Source of the DNA: Parachlamydiales bacterium | GTDB lineage: Bacteria > Chlamydiota > Chlamydiia > Chlamydiales > SM23-39 | Direction of reading: 5' to 3' | DNA: 64,000 nucleotides | Assembly (NCBI GenBank): GCA_019694475.1 | Contig: JAIBBX010000002.1 | Span: forward strand, 62,001 to 126,000 | Shown: positions 26,942 through 36,226 of the stretch, in pieces | Layout: each line of letters begins with the position of its first letter | Numbering within the stretch: position 1 is the stretch's first letter | Made by a program: the position numbers and the translations under genes | The notes under the pieces: generated by a model | Databases searched by the model: none | Seen by the model: the letters and a program-made list of their open reading frames with translations, nothing else | Told to the model about the DNA's origin: nothing

Positions 26942-28293
26942 AAAATGCTCCGGATCGCCTCATCGACCAGTTCCACGCCAATAAGAGAAATCTTTTCCCC
27001 AATCTGCGGCGAAAGACCTTTGAGATTTTTTTTGGGCAGCACGCACTTTTTAAACCCCATGTGAATCGCCTCTTTTAGTCTTGTTTCTATACGACTCACT
27101 CCCCTCACTTCTCCACCTAGACCTACTTCGCCGAGAATGATGCAATCGGAGGGAATCGCTTTGTTGGTGTAGGAAGATGCGATAGCTAAAAGAATGCCAA
27201 GATCAATTGCAGGTTCCACGATTTTAAGCCCGCCGGCCAATGCAACAAAAACATCGTGATTGTACATGTGGTAGCCAAGACGCTTATCGAGGACAGCAAG
27301 GAGAAGGCCAAGCCGGTTCGAATCGAGTCCCGCTGATCTGCGGGAAGGATTTGGGAATGAAGTTGCAGTCACAAGCGCCTGAATCTCGAGCAAGAAAGAA
27401 CGAGCTCCCTCAAGACCTGGCACAATCGCCGATCCAGGGATCTCTTTCATCCGCTCTTCCAAAAATGCTTGCGATGGATTGGGCACTTCCATCAAACCCG
27501 ATTCTTTCATTTGGAAAATCGCAATGTCATCCGTTGTTCCAAATCGATTTTTAATCGCGCGCAGCAATCTAAATCCATGCTGCCGATCTCCTTCAAACTC
27601 TAGCACGGTATCGACCAAATGCTCCAAAACGCGCGGACCTGCTAAATCGCCCGATTTCGTCACATGGCCAATCAAAAATGTAGTGATCCCGTGACCTTTG
27701 GAAAGATGCATGAACTCAGTTGCAATTTCCCGCACTTGAACAACGGATCCTGGCGATGAGGGGAGCTCTTGTTTATAGACGATTTGCACCGAATCGACGA
27801 TCGCAACGTCAGGTTTCACTTGATCGATCTGCGCCTTGATGGCTGTAAACCCGGTTTCGCTCAAAAGATAAAGATTTCCGTCGTCGATCCCTAGGCGTCG
27901 GGCGCGCAGCGATGTTTGTTCCGCAGACTCCTCTCCGCAAATATAGAGAACGGTGAGCCCCTGCTTTGCAAGCGCATTGGCAATCTGCAGCATCAAAGTC
28001 GATTTTCCAACACCAGGCTCGCCCCCAACAAGAAGCAACGATCCTTCGACAAGCCCGCCGCCGAGCAACCGGTCCAATTCGCCCATATTCGTTGCCATCC
28101 GCTTAAACTCCGATGCATTCACATCCTTAATGCGGACCGCTTTGGCTTTATCAGTCTTTTTTGAAACAAAACGTTTTTCTTCTGGAATTGCCTGTTCTTC
28201 AACAAAACTATTCCAGTTTTTGCATGTGGGACAGCTGCCTGTCCATTTCGATTGGGAATGACCGCATTCCCGACAGGACCAAAACACTTTCAT
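26935..28293 (-). CDS. radA: DNA repair protein RadA (Sms)
   Basis: 452 residues from ATG 28293; longer in-frame starts lack support because RadA proteins begin directly before the zinc finger. Domains in order: C4 zinc finger (WSCRECGHSQSKWTGSCPTC, residues about 4-23), RecA-like ATPase with Walker A GGEPGVGKST, the RadA KNRFG motif (RAIKNRFGTTDD), and a C-terminal Lon-protease-like domain (FVALAGGLKIVEPAIDLGIL). It drives branch migration in recombination. It overlaps hemC by seven bases, as the neighbouring Chlamydia genes CT298-CT299 also lie side by side. Confidence 0.96.
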   Translation of the reverse strand: MKVFWSCRECGHSQSKWTGSCPTCKNWNSFVEEQAIPEEKRFVSKKTDKAKAVRIKDVNASEFKRMATNMGELDRLLGGGLVEGSLLLVGGEPGVGKSTLMLQIANALAKQGLTVLYICGEESAEQTSLRARRLGIDDGNLYLLSETGFTAIKAQIDQVKPDVAIVDSVQIVYKQELPSSPGSVVQVREIATEFMHLSKGHGITTFLIGHVTKSGDLAGPRVLEHLVDTVLEFEGDRQHGFRLLRAIKNRFGTTDDIAIFQMKESGLMEVPNPSQAFLEERMKEIPGSAIVPGLEGARSFLLEIQALVTATSFPNPSRRSAGLDSNRLGLLLAVLDKRLGYHMYNHDVFVALAGGLKIVEPAIDLGILLAIASSYTNKAIPSDCIILGEVGLGGEVRGVSRIETRLKEAIHMGFKKCVLPKKNLKGLSPQIGEKISLIGVELVDEAIRSILC

Positions 28294-28368
28294 ATTGTGG
28301 GTATTAAACTCTTTTCTACCATTTTCAGCAAGCTTGAAATTAACAGGCAACACAGATATTATATAATC

Positions 28369-28845
28369 ATGATTCTAGAAAAAATTATTTCATTATCGTT
28401 AATTTCTTCTTCAATAACCGCTAATTTTCATACAATTCCAGATTCTGCAATTGCTCAATATTCATGGCAAGGCACTCTTGGACAGTGTGAAGATGGGTTT
28501 GTCTATCTCGACCTAGACGATGCATTCGTTCATGATTTGGTCAAATACATCGAGCCGGATGGGTTCGTTGAGCCGCCATATTTTGACAAAACGGGGCTGA
28601 TTGGCGCCCATATTTCGGTTTTCTATGCAAAAGAAGCGCCTCAAGGTCTCATTGAAGAGCTCGGTCAAACTTATTCTTTCACTCCGACCCATTGCATGGC
28701 CGTGCAGCCGCTTCATTGGGATGGGATTGAAGAGGTTTACATCATTGAAGTGGAATCCCCCGAACTCGATGCGCTTAGAGCCAAATACGGCCTTCAGCCG
28801 TGGGAATTCGGCTTTCACATCACGATTGGGGTAAAGCCCTCTTAG
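28369..28845 (+). CDS. Possible 2H-phosphoesterase-like small protein
   Basis: 158 residues from ATG 28369. A hydrophobic N-terminus (MILEKIISLSLISSSITANF) may be a signal peptide. Two H-x-[S/T]-hydrophobic motifs occur, GAHISVFY near residue 84 and FHITIGV near residue 152, separated by about 68 residues and each in a predicted strand. This is the spacing and form of the 2H phosphoesterase fold (ligT-like and cyclic phosphodiesterases). The family call is inference from two motifs. It converges with rnc with a 26-base overlap of 3' ends. Confidence 0.5.
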   Translation: MILEKIISLSLISSSITANFHTIPDSAIAQYSWQGTLGQCEDGFVYLDLDDAFVHDLVKYIEPDGFVEPPYFDKTGLIGAHISVFYAKEAPQGLIEELGQTYSFTPTHCMAVQPLHWDGIEEVYIIEVESPELDALRAKYGLQPWEFGFHITIGVKPS

Positions 28846-29536
28846 AAAGGGCGTCGAAAGCAGCTCTTTGTTCCGCTTCTTTTTTCGACGACCCCATTCC
28901 TATTCCAGCCTCTTGATCGTTGAGGAAAACCATGACATGGAATATTTTTGCATGATCGGGGCCCGACTCTTCGACCACTTTATAAATAGGGATTTTTTGA
29001 AATTCTTTTTGCGATAGATCTTGCAATTCGGCTTTGTAATTGCGGGGTGGAGAGCCAATGGCTGCTTCAAATTCATTCTCAAAATGGAAGATGAGAAAGG
29101 ACTTTGCGGTTCCTAAGCCCCCATCGAGATAGACCGCTCCCAAAAGAGCTTCAAATACATCGGCCAAAATCGAGGTTTTCGCTTTGCCAGCAGACATAGC
29201 CTCCCCTTTTCCCAGCAAGATGTAGGAGGTTATATTGAGTTTTTGCAAGTACTGGGAACACGAGTTGGCGTCAACCAGCTTAGAGCGCAGCTGCGAAAGC
29301 TGCCCTTCCGGATGGCCGGGCAGGCGATGGTAAAGGAAATCGGCCACAATCAGCCCAAGCACCGAGTCTCCTAAGAATTCGAGCCTTTCATTGTGCTGCA
29401 AAGGTCCTTCTCGGTACTCGTTGATGAAGGAGCGGTGGACGAAGGACTGGATTAGATGGTCCTTATTCTCAAATGTATACCCCAGCTTTTCCTCAATGGG
29501 ATGGAGCTCGGACTGCAATTTTTCAAGCGGATTCAT
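28820..29536 (-). CDS. rnc: Ribonuclease III
   Basis: 238 residues from ATG 29536. The signature NERLEFLGDSVLGLIV, with the metal-binding Glu and Asp, is at about residues 45-60. A second acidic cluster is ADVFEALLGAVYLDGG. The C-terminal double-stranded RNA binding domain (NYKAELQDLSQKEFQKIPIY to the GSSKKEAEQRAAFDAL helix) is complete. It processes rRNA and other duplex RNA. An RNA such as the long ptsN intergenic hairpin would be a candidate substrate. Confidence 0.96.
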   Translation of the reverse strand: MNPLEKLQSELHPIEEKLGYTFENKDHLIQSFVHRSFINEYREGPLQHNERLEFLGDSVLGLIVADFLYHRLPGHPEGQLSQLRSKLVDANSCSQYLQKLNITSYILLGKGEAMSAGKAKTSILADVFEALLGAVYLDGGLGTAKSFLIFHFENEFEAAIGSPPRNYKAELQDLSQKEFQKIPIYKVVEESGPDHAKIFHVMVFLNDQEAGIGMGSSKKEAEQRAAFDALSKRALPQS

Positions 29537-29590
29537 ATCTATATTTTGTTTCACTTGTGTGTTAAGGACAAGCAGTTTATTCTGTTTTCC

Positions 29591-30802
29591 ATGACAAAAT
29601 TGAATCTCAACTATCACAAGCTCTCCGGCAACTACCTCTTTCCTGAGATTGAAAAGCGGGTGGAAGCTCTAAAACAAAAACAACCCCATGCTGCCCTCCT
29701 CAATTTAGGAGTCGGCGATGTCACTCAGCCTCTTTTTCCGAATGTAGTCGCCGCTTTGATGGCCGCATCAGCGGAAATGGGGGATAAATCCACCTTCCGA
29801 GGGTATGGGCCTTCCGAAGGGTACCACTTTTTAAGAAAGGCTATTGCTGAGCATGATTACAAAGATTTTTCACCTGATGAAATTTTTATCTCGGATGGCG
29901 CCAATTCGGATCTCGCCGATCTGCAAGAGATTTTTTCCGTAGAAAACCGGGTCGCTGTCATCGACCCAGCCTATCCTGTCTACGTCGACACCAATGTCAT
30001 GGCCGGAAGAACCCGTCCCCTCTTAAAAACAGGCCGCTATGGCGGAATCGTCTACCTGCCCTGCAATGAAGAAAATGGATTCCAGCCTGAACTTCCGAAT
30101 GTGCATGTGGATCTGATTTATCTTTGCTCCCCCAACAACCCCACCGGCATTGCATTGAGCAAAGAGACTTTAACGAAGTTTGTAGACTATGCGAAGAAAA
30201 ATGGCTCAGTAATTCTTTTCGACGCCGCTTACGAAGCATTTGTCACAAGCGGAGCTCCTCGGTCCATCTATGAAATCGATGGCGCAAAAGAAGTTGCAAT
30301 CGAAGTGCGCAGCTTCTCCAAATCTGCCGGCTTCACCGGTTTGCGATGTTCATACACTGTTGTTCCCCATGAATTAAAAGTGTATGACGCGGGCGCTTTC
30401 CACTCGGTCCATGCTCTTTGGAAAAGAAGAGTCGATACCAAAACCAATGGCGTCTCCTATCCGATCCAAAAAGCAGCCGAAGCCCTTTATACAAAACAGG
30501 GCCAGCAAGCGATCCGAGATGCAGTAAAAAATTATGCCGATCGTGCAAAAAATCTACTCAATGGGCTGAAATCGATCGGATATACTGTTTATGGCGGAGT
30601 CGATTCACCTTACATTTGGTGTAAAACGCCGCCGAAAGTGGGATCTTGGGAATTTTTCGACTTCGTGTTGGAAAATGCCCACGTGGTTACGCTTCCAGGC
30701 GTTGGATTTGGTCAAGGCGGCGAAGGATACATTCGCTTTTCTGCGTTTGCAGACGTCCAAGTCATTCAAGAAACCATCCAGCGATTTAGAAAATTGGCAT
30801 GA
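29591..30802 (+). CDS. dapL: LL-diaminopimelate aminotransferase
   Basis: 403 residues from ATG 29591. It has the fold-type I aminotransferase pattern of DapL: LNLGVGDVTQPLFP near the N-terminus, YLCSPNNPTGIAL, the PLP lysine in SFSKSAGFTGLR, and a late YIRFSAF arginine. Family members convert tetrahydrodipicolinate directly to LL-diaminopimelate, the chlamydial route to the peptidoglycan precursor and lysine. Its stop overlaps the start of the next gene (ATGA). It is divergent from rnc. Confidence 0.94.
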   Translation: MTKLNLNYHKLSGNYLFPEIEKRVEALKQKQPHAALLNLGVGDVTQPLFPNVVAALMAASAEMGDKSTFRGYGPSEGYHFLRKAIAEHDYKDFSPDEIFISDGANSDLADLQEIFSVENRVAVIDPAYPVYVDTNVMAGRTRPLLKTGRYGGIVYLPCNEENGFQPELPNVHVDLIYLCSPNNPTGIALSKETLTKFVDYAKKNGSVILFDAAYEAFVTSGAPRSIYEIDGAKEVAIEVRSFSKSAGFTGLRCSYTVVPHELKVYDAGAFHSVHALWKRRVDTKTNGVSYPIQKAAEALYTKQGQQAIRDAVKNYADRAKNLLNGLKSIGYTVYGGVDSPYIWCKTPPKVGSWEFFDFVLENAHVVTLPGVGFGQGGEGYIRFSAFADVQVIQETIQRFRKLA

Positions 30803-31356
30803 AACGGACCCTTTCAGAGTCCCAAACTGCGTTCTATACAAAAAATGGATTCATTGAATTCGAAATCCCGCATGAAATCCCCTTTTCCTTTAAAAGAGAC
30901 CAATGGAGAGAAGACCCCGAGTTAAAACAGTTCATTGTAAAAACTCTAGGTCCGATTGCTCTAGAATTGACCGGAAAGAAACAGCTCCGTTTGGGATTTT
31001 CTGAATGGATCACCAAAGAAAATCGGCAAAAACAGGCAGGCAAACTAAAAGAGTGGGTCTCGATCCAAAATTTGGCGATCGCGATCGCTATTTCTCCGCA
31101 TCCAGTTATGCCAGACAAACGATCTCCGCTCGGGATCCTTCCTCTTCCGACAAGCTCGACGCAGATCCTATTTTTCAGACCTGATCTTATTCTCGATTGG
31201 CCTCACGTCTCTTCCGATCTATTTTTGGTTCTCCTAACCCTGTCCAACGGGGTTTATGTCCACAATCCAAAAGACCCGCAAACAGCCTATCTAAAGACTC
31301 TCGGCTTGAACTACGGTGATACGCTCCGAAGCGACACACATCCCTTCATTATTTAA
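30799..31356 (+). CDS. Conserved hypothetical protein coupled to dapL
   Basis: 185 residues, start overlapping the dapL stop by four bases, so translation is likely coupled. No signal peptide or membrane segment. A central helix and strand pattern (LRLGFSEWI, LAIAIAISPHP, GILPLPTSSTQILFFRP) gives no family I can name. The N-terminal LSESQTAFYTKNGFIEFE resembles the opening helix-strand of phytanoyl-CoA dioxygenase-like proteins, but I see no HxD metal motif. From memory C. trachomatis also has an uncharacterised gene after its dapL homologue (CT390-CT391). Confidence 0.6.
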   Translation: MKRTLSESQTAFYTKNGFIEFEIPHEIPFSFKRDQWREDPELKQFIVKTLGPIALELTGKKQLRLGFSEWITKENRQKQAGKLKEWVSIQNLAIAIAISPHPVMPDKRSPLGILPLPTSSTQILFFRPDLILDWPHVSSDLFLVLLTLSNGVYVHNPKDPQTAYLKTLGLNYGDTLRSDTHPFII

Positions 31357-31391
31357 ATAAAAGCTTACAGAAAGAACAGCAAGAAACTGCT

Positions 31392-33686
31392 CTATTTTCT
31401 TCCTTCGGTAGAACTGCTAAAATTCATGAAGGCTTTCGTAAACTCTGTCATGTTCTGATACATCAAGATGACTGTGATTCCGTTTGCCTCATCATCAAAA
31501 ACATCTCCAATTTCTTCCTTCGCCAGGCGCTTGGTCTGCCCTGTCGGCCTTCCAGAAGACTTGTATCCACAGGTAAAAAGTTTTTGCATCGAGATATCGC
31601 AAGCACTAAGAGGCATCTCAACCAAAACGCGGTCATCGCCGGTTGGGATGATTTTGAACGGAGAATCTTCTTCAGATAGCAAATCGCGCATGGACTGGTT
31701 CACTTGCCCTAAATCTTGGTTGGAAAGCCGCCTTTTCGACAATGAAGGGCTCTGAACTGCCTTTGCCCTTCTTCTTGCGATATACTGAAACATCGATGTC
31801 TGAGGACTGAATGGTTTTTCGATGCGCCGTATTTTCCCGCCTTCTTCATCAATAACCTCCAATGTAGGAATGACTCGTTGCTCTTTTTTCGGATCATGGC
31901 TGCGCACTTCAAAAAAAGGAAGAACAAAGGATGTTCCGATCGTACGGTTTTTATTCGTGTAAACGACTCTTGCTTCCCCGTTTTCTAATCCAATATAGCG
32001 GCGGCTCTCCTCAGGGTCTTGGCTAGCATCATTGATCGGATTCTGAAGAACCTGATCTATGGCACGAATTTGCTTGTCAAGAGTCGGACAGACTTTGGAG
32101 AACGTGGAAATTTTTTGCTGAAAATCATCTTTTGATGTTTTGATTGTGGCGCTAACCGGAGCCATTGAGGCAGTTTCCGTTTCAAGTCTAGGGTACCTCA
32201 CTACAGCTTCAATGTGGCTTTTCTCTCCTGCATAAGAACCTCTCCCATGTTGGGGATATTCATGCAGGCCAACTAACGAACCATTTCGATATTGAGCTTC
32301 AGATAAATGATTTGGATCCAAGTAAAACATTGCCTGAAAACGGTGCAACAGATTTTGAATATCCAGAACATCTTGAAAATTACAGACAGATAGGAGCTGT
32401 TTTAACATCTTATCAGTCTGCACTAATAGGCCCTTGTTTTCCAGAAGGCATATCATTCGTGTTCCTTGATAGGCGATGTGGCTAAACAGGAGGTCGCAAT
32501 ATTCCTCTATATTTTTCAAATCGATCTTCCCTTGAGCGTAAGCTTTGGGAATGATGTCCATGCTCATTGCCCTAGTTCGAGGGTCCGATATTCCATCCTT
32601 AAGACAGTTATGCAGATTCATATTATCGTTATCTTGCAGGACTGGGAATACATCGAATTCGAATTTCTGTTTCACTAATAAATAAACAAAATCGTCGGCG
32701 AATATTTTTTCTGCTTCCTTCGGGTTTACCTTATGCAGCCATCCTAAAAGGAGTTGAAGAGCGAGCGTACGGCTTTTAATGTCTTCTACTGGGTTAGCAA
32801 AATGTCTTTGATTCACCTTCAATTTTTTGACTTCATCATGAAATTTATGTGGCTGTTCTTTTATCATATTAACAAACTCATGTATGCAAATGAGCGCTTG
32901 ATCCTCTAAATCTTTCGCACCCAATCTGTTCAGGAGGGTGGCAGCTAGAACTGATGCCGGGTCATCACTGTCGATCAAACAAAGCAATTCAAGTTTTACT
33001 CCGAATTCTTTCAGGAGTGAATCTCTTGCTACAGGAGACGGCGAGCCAAGAAAATTGAATGGGCTGGGCGCGGCAAGCGATTTTCCTGATTTGGATGGTT
33101 CTCCTGATGAAGGAGAAGGAGTTGAAATATTTAATGTGAGATGGCCGTTGCTTCCCATTGAGCTGGGAGTAAAAGCTTGTTCTCCCGACACTCCAGATTT
33201 AGAGGGAGGAAAAGAAAGGCCTTCCTGAACCAGAGATACTGGAGGAGGCAGCAATGGCGGCGGAGAGAGAGCAGGAAACTGTTCGCCCGACGATCCGGAT
33301 TTAGAGGGCGGAAGAGAAAAGTCTTCTTGGAAAAGAGACCGCGTTTGTGATGGAAGTCTTACTACAGTGCCTTCTTCAAAAAATCCCTTCTGATCTACGT
33401 CCATTCTGTCGCTGAGCGGACTGAAAATCTTTTGCCCAGAGAAACTGTGCACCAAATCGGTTGTAGGACTTTGTAAAATACTGATTTCTCGTTTCGGGGC
33501 CGATTGGACTCTCACAGGCGAAGAGAAAGCAGAGCGGTTCGGAGAATAAACGTGGGCAGAAATCTTAAGTCTTTTGCTAGCAGATGAGGGTTTCTCATCC
33601 TCCGAGGCGGCGCTCGAGGTCCTTTTCAGTTCTAGACGCGCGGGCCTTTGAGGACTAGGGGCTGATGGGGGCAATGAGTGGGTCAT
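31392..33686 (-). CDS. Large effector-like protein with Pro/Ser-rich repeats and basic NLS-like clusters
   Basis: 764 residues with no hydrophobic signal. The first 230 residues are disordered and Ser/Pro-rich, with a duplicated segment built on LPPSKSGSSGEQ and FPPSKSGVSGEQ plus short SKSG/PSP variants. Basic clusters that could act as nuclear signals are SASKRLKIS near residue 40 and RRRAKAVQSPSLSKRRLS in the C-terminal third. The middle (about 230-450) is all-helical, perhaps HEAT/ARM-like. No catalytic motif is recognised. The composition fits a type III-secreted effector. AT-rich flanks and no conserved neighbours suggest an accessory gene. GGAG precedes the ATG. Confidence 0.6.
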   Translation of the reverse strand: MTHSLPPSAPSPQRPARLELKRTSSAASEDEKPSSASKRLKISAHVYSPNRSAFSSPVRVQSAPKREISILQSPTTDLVHSFSGQKIFSPLSDRMDVDQKGFFEEGTVVRLPSQTRSLFQEDFSLPPSKSGSSGEQFPALSPPPLLPPPVSLVQEGLSFPPSKSGVSGEQAFTPSSMGSNGHLTLNISTPSPSSGEPSKSGKSLAAPSPFNFLGSPSPVARDSLLKEFGVKLELLCLIDSDDPASVLAATLLNRLGAKDLEDQALICIHEFVNMIKEQPHKFHDEVKKLKVNQRHFANPVEDIKSRTLALQLLLGWLHKVNPKEAEKIFADDFVYLLVKQKFEFDVFPVLQDNDNMNLHNCLKDGISDPRTRAMSMDIIPKAYAQGKIDLKNIEEYCDLLFSHIAYQGTRMICLLENKGLLVQTDKMLKQLLSVCNFQDVLDIQNLLHRFQAMFYLDPNHLSEAQYRNGSLVGLHEYPQHGRGSYAGEKSHIEAVVRYPRLETETASMAPVSATIKTSKDDFQQKISTFSKVCPTLDKQIRAIDQVLQNPINDASQDPEESRRYIGLENGEARVVYTNKNRTIGTSFVLPFFEVRSHDPKKEQRVIPTLEVIDEEGGKIRRIEKPFSPQTSMFQYIARRRAKAVQSPSLSKRRLSNQDLGQVNQSMRDLLSEEDSPFKIIPTGDDRVLVEMPLSACDISMQKLFTCGYKSSGRPTGQTKRLAKEEIGDVFDDEANGITVILMYQNMTEFTKAFMNFSSSTEGRK

Positions 33687-33856
33687 TTATTTCTCCGAAT
33701 AAACTAATTTGTTAAGTAAAATATTTAAATTTAAAAAAATGAAAACAAAATATATAAGCAATTTAAATAAATTTGAATATTAATTATACCATCTCATTTG
33801 TAATTGTTCAACATTGCTTAAATGTTATATTAAGCTTTTCTAAACTCAAAAAATAT

Positions 33857-35038
33857 TTATAACTTTTTCCAAAGCAAGAGGCTGGCCAATAAAAGGATAA
33901 TTGCAGAGATGGGATAGAGTGCGTAGATGGAGATATCGGCAAGAAGACCGCCAGCCAGGGGGACCAGCAGTCCGCATAGAGAAAAAAACGACTGAGAAAA
34001 GCCCATCGCTTTTCCCTGATATTCTTTAGGGGCCGACTGAGAGACCAGATTGAACAGGTTGCTCAAGCTGACAGGAGAAAGGAGGGCTGATAGGGTGAAG
34101 AAAACGGAGAAAAGCATGTAGGTTGTGCTTAAAGATGAAAGAGCCACTAAGCATCCCACGACCAAAATGGTGGCAAAGGCGAGTTTTAGGCTCGAAAATC
34201 GTTTCACGAGGACTGGATTGAGAAGGACTCCGCCGAGAGCCCAAAATATGCCAAGAACGACTAAACTCTTCGTAATCATCGGTTCTGTAGCAGAAAAACG
34301 TTCCATACTTACTGGCGTGAACCACTGGAAATTGATGAACCACCCTGTCCCCCAAACAAAAAGAATGTAGAGAAATGGGCGCATCTCAGACACATGCAAG
34401 GCTTTCCCGATTTCATGCAGCGACTTGATCCAATCAAATGAAACGTGATGAAGAGGCTTGTGTGTTTCTGAATAAAGGAAGTAGACAATTCCAAATCCCA
34501 AAAATGTGAGGGCCGCTGCGATGTAGAAAGGAAGATATGGGTTGAAATAGAGGCTTCCGCCGATCGCCATCGATAATATGAACCCAATCCCCCAAAAAAC
34601 GGTCAAAATGCCAAAATTGCGAGCCTTGAGCTTTGCATCATGGCTGATATCGGAAACGATCGCCATGCAGATGCTCGCATTTCCCGAAAAGAACCCTGCA
34701 ATCGCCCTGGATATAAGAAGAAAAATAAAGCTAGAGGTAAATATTGCAAGAGCCGTTAGGAGATGGCCGATTGCCGTCCCAATCAATGTGTAGATCAAAG
34801 CTTTGCGCCTTCCCCACCGATCGCCCACATCGCCCCAAAAAGGGGCTCCGAAGAATTGGAAAAAAGGAAATGATCCCATGGCGATCCCCAGTAGGACGTT
34901 TTTTGTTCCAACGGAGAGGGATTTGGAGAAAAAGCCATATTCCGGATTGAGAATGAGAGGAGCAAAAAGAACAAGCACAAGACTTAAGCCAAAATTGTCG
35001 ATAAAGGCAACCGCTAAAGCGGAGATGAAATTTCTCAT
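33857..35038 (-). CDS. MFS transporter (DHA1-like)
   Basis: 393 residues, about 12 membrane helices. The MFS motif A lies between helices 2 and 3 (FWGDVGDRWGRRKALIYTL). A motif-C-like glycine-rich helix 5 follows, and the second half has an equivalent loop with KRFSSLKLAF. The length and first-half resemblance to TetA-like drug:H+ antiporters suggest small-molecule export, but the substrate cannot be told. The 170 bases between its upstream-side neighbour genes (33687-33856) are almost pure A+T with no gene. Confidence 0.85.
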   Translation of the reverse strand: MRNFISALAVAFIDNFGLSLVLVLFAPLILNPEYGFFSKSLSVGTKNVLLGIAMGSFPFFQFFGAPFWGDVGDRWGRRKALIYTLIGTAIGHLLTALAIFTSSFIFLLISRAIAGFFSGNASICMAIVSDISHDAKLKARNFGILTVFWGIGFILSMAIGGSLYFNPYLPFYIAAALTFLGFGIVYFLYSETHKPLHHVSFDWIKSLHEIGKALHVSEMRPFLYILFVWGTGWFINFQWFTPVSMERFSATEPMITKSLVVLGIFWALGGVLLNPVLVKRFSSLKLAFATILVVGCLVALSSLSTTYMLFSVFFTLSALLSPVSLSNLFNLVSQSAPKEYQGKAMGFSQSFFSLCGLLVPLAGGLLADISIYALYPISAIILLLASLLLWKKL

Positions 35039-35119
35039 AATCTGGAAAGTACTGAATCAAAATTTATTTCACAAGAAGACTTAGAATCGCTATCCTTTTC
35101 TGCTTTTCGGAGGCAGCAC

Positions 35120-35962
35120 ATGTTTGGACAACCGCCAATGACAGAACAGGTTTATAACGTGACAGAAAACGAAGACGAAAAGATGCTCAAGAGCAACTTC
35201 CCCCTTTTTTATGAAGCTCTTGTGCAAGCTAGATATATCCCCGATGCAAAAATGGAAATGATCTATGGCATCAAGAGGGCCCTTTCCGGCATTTCAAATC
35301 ATTACCAAAACGCCCTTTTGGGAGTGCCGCAAACCGAAAAAGAATGGGATCGATGCATCGAAGAACAATTGCAGTTTTTTAAGGCAAAAAAAGTTCCATT
35401 TGTCTGGTATGTCGATGATGAAGCAAGCCCAGAATTCAAACAAAAGCTCATCAGCCATGGGTTCAAAAATGAAGGGACTTTCCGCGGAGTCATGGGAGAG
35501 CTGGATCAACCCATTCCATTCAGCAATCTCCCAGAGGGCTATACTTTAGAGCGGGTAGTCGACGAAACGGGGTTGAGAGAATTTGTTGCATTGATTTGCC
35601 AAACATTTTCTATCCCCGATCGAGAGGCTTATTTCAAAGCAATGAAAAGAGCCGCTGAAACAGACCCTCCTCAAATGTACCATTGGGTTGCGAGGAAAAA
35701 GGGCAAAGTGGTCTCTGCCCTTTCGACAATGATACATGGCAATCTTGTCAGTTTTTGGAACGGGGCCACGCTCTCAGATGAGAGACGCCATGGCCTTAGC
35801 TCCGCTTTGCGCCAAATGGCGCTTAGAGACGCGATCTCTCGAGGCTGCACATATGGGGCATCTTATCTGATGGCGGAAGGCATGGCTTTTGGCATTTGCT
35901 CCAAACTGGGCTTTGAGACCCGTTGGTGCTTCAATGCCTTCACCTCGCCCCCCTTATTCTAG
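35120..35962 (+). CDS. GNAT family N-acetyltransferase
   Basis: 280 residues. GGAGG seven bases before the ATG fixes the start. The C-terminal half has the GNAT core: HWVARKKGKVVSALSTMIHGNLVSFWNGATLSDERRHGLSSALRQMAL, with an acetyl-CoA loop of the R-x-x-G-x-x form (RRHGLS), and the ending KLGFETRWCF common in this fold. The N-terminal half is a second, degenerate GNAT-like unit. Acceptor unknown. The last nine bases overlap the converging 90-residue gene. Confidence 0.8.
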   Translation: MFGQPPMTEQVYNVTENEDEKMLKSNFPLFYEALVQARYIPDAKMEMIYGIKRALSGISNHYQNALLGVPQTEKEWDRCIEEQLQFFKAKKVPFVWYVDDEASPEFKQKLISHGFKNEGTFRGVMGELDQPIPFSNLPEGYTLERVVDETGLREFVALICQTFSIPDREAYFKAMKRAAETDPPQMYHWVARKKGKVVSALSTMIHGNLVSFWNGATLSDERRHGLSSALRQMALRDAISRGCTYGASYLMAEGMAFGICSKLGFETRWCFNAFTSPPLF

Positions 35963-36226
35963 CATTCCCATCCTCTCTTCTAGAGAATGCATGATCGCTG
36001 CAGCGATCAGCGACTGCGATTCTTTTTCCGTCGGATCGATCGCAGCCCCGCCGGCAGCATCCCAAATGAGCTGATCGATTTTTACCCGGACATCTTCCGG
36101 CAAGCTAAGCAATCCTTCCATTCCCTGAACGATCCGGCCGAAAAAAAAGGCCTCGGCAACAGAAACTTGATGCCTTAAAGCATCTACATATTCTTTCATT
36201 GCATGCGATAAAACTTCTGGACTCAT
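35954..36226 (-). CDS. Small helical protein, function unknown
   Basis: 90 residues, all helical and mildly acidic (for example SVAEAFFFGRIVQGMEGLL). Its ATG overlaps the stop of the 170-residue gene upstream (ATGA), so the pair is coupled. The size and helix content resemble small type III secretion chaperone or needle-complex cofactors (YscE/YscG-like), which is only an analogy. No family recognised. Confidence 0.5.
   Translation of the reverse strand: MSPEVLSHAMKEYVDALRHQVSVAEAFFFGRIVQGMEGLLSLPEDVRVKIDQLIWDAAGGAAIDPTEKESQSLIAAAIMHSLEERMGMLE

Noticed and set aside
27310..27340. GGTTCGAATC string resembling a tRNA T-arm
   Set aside because: It lies in the conserved RadA coding region and no acceptor or anticodon stems surround it. 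A similar string in the hemD-hemC overlap (about 26385) was rejected for the same reason.
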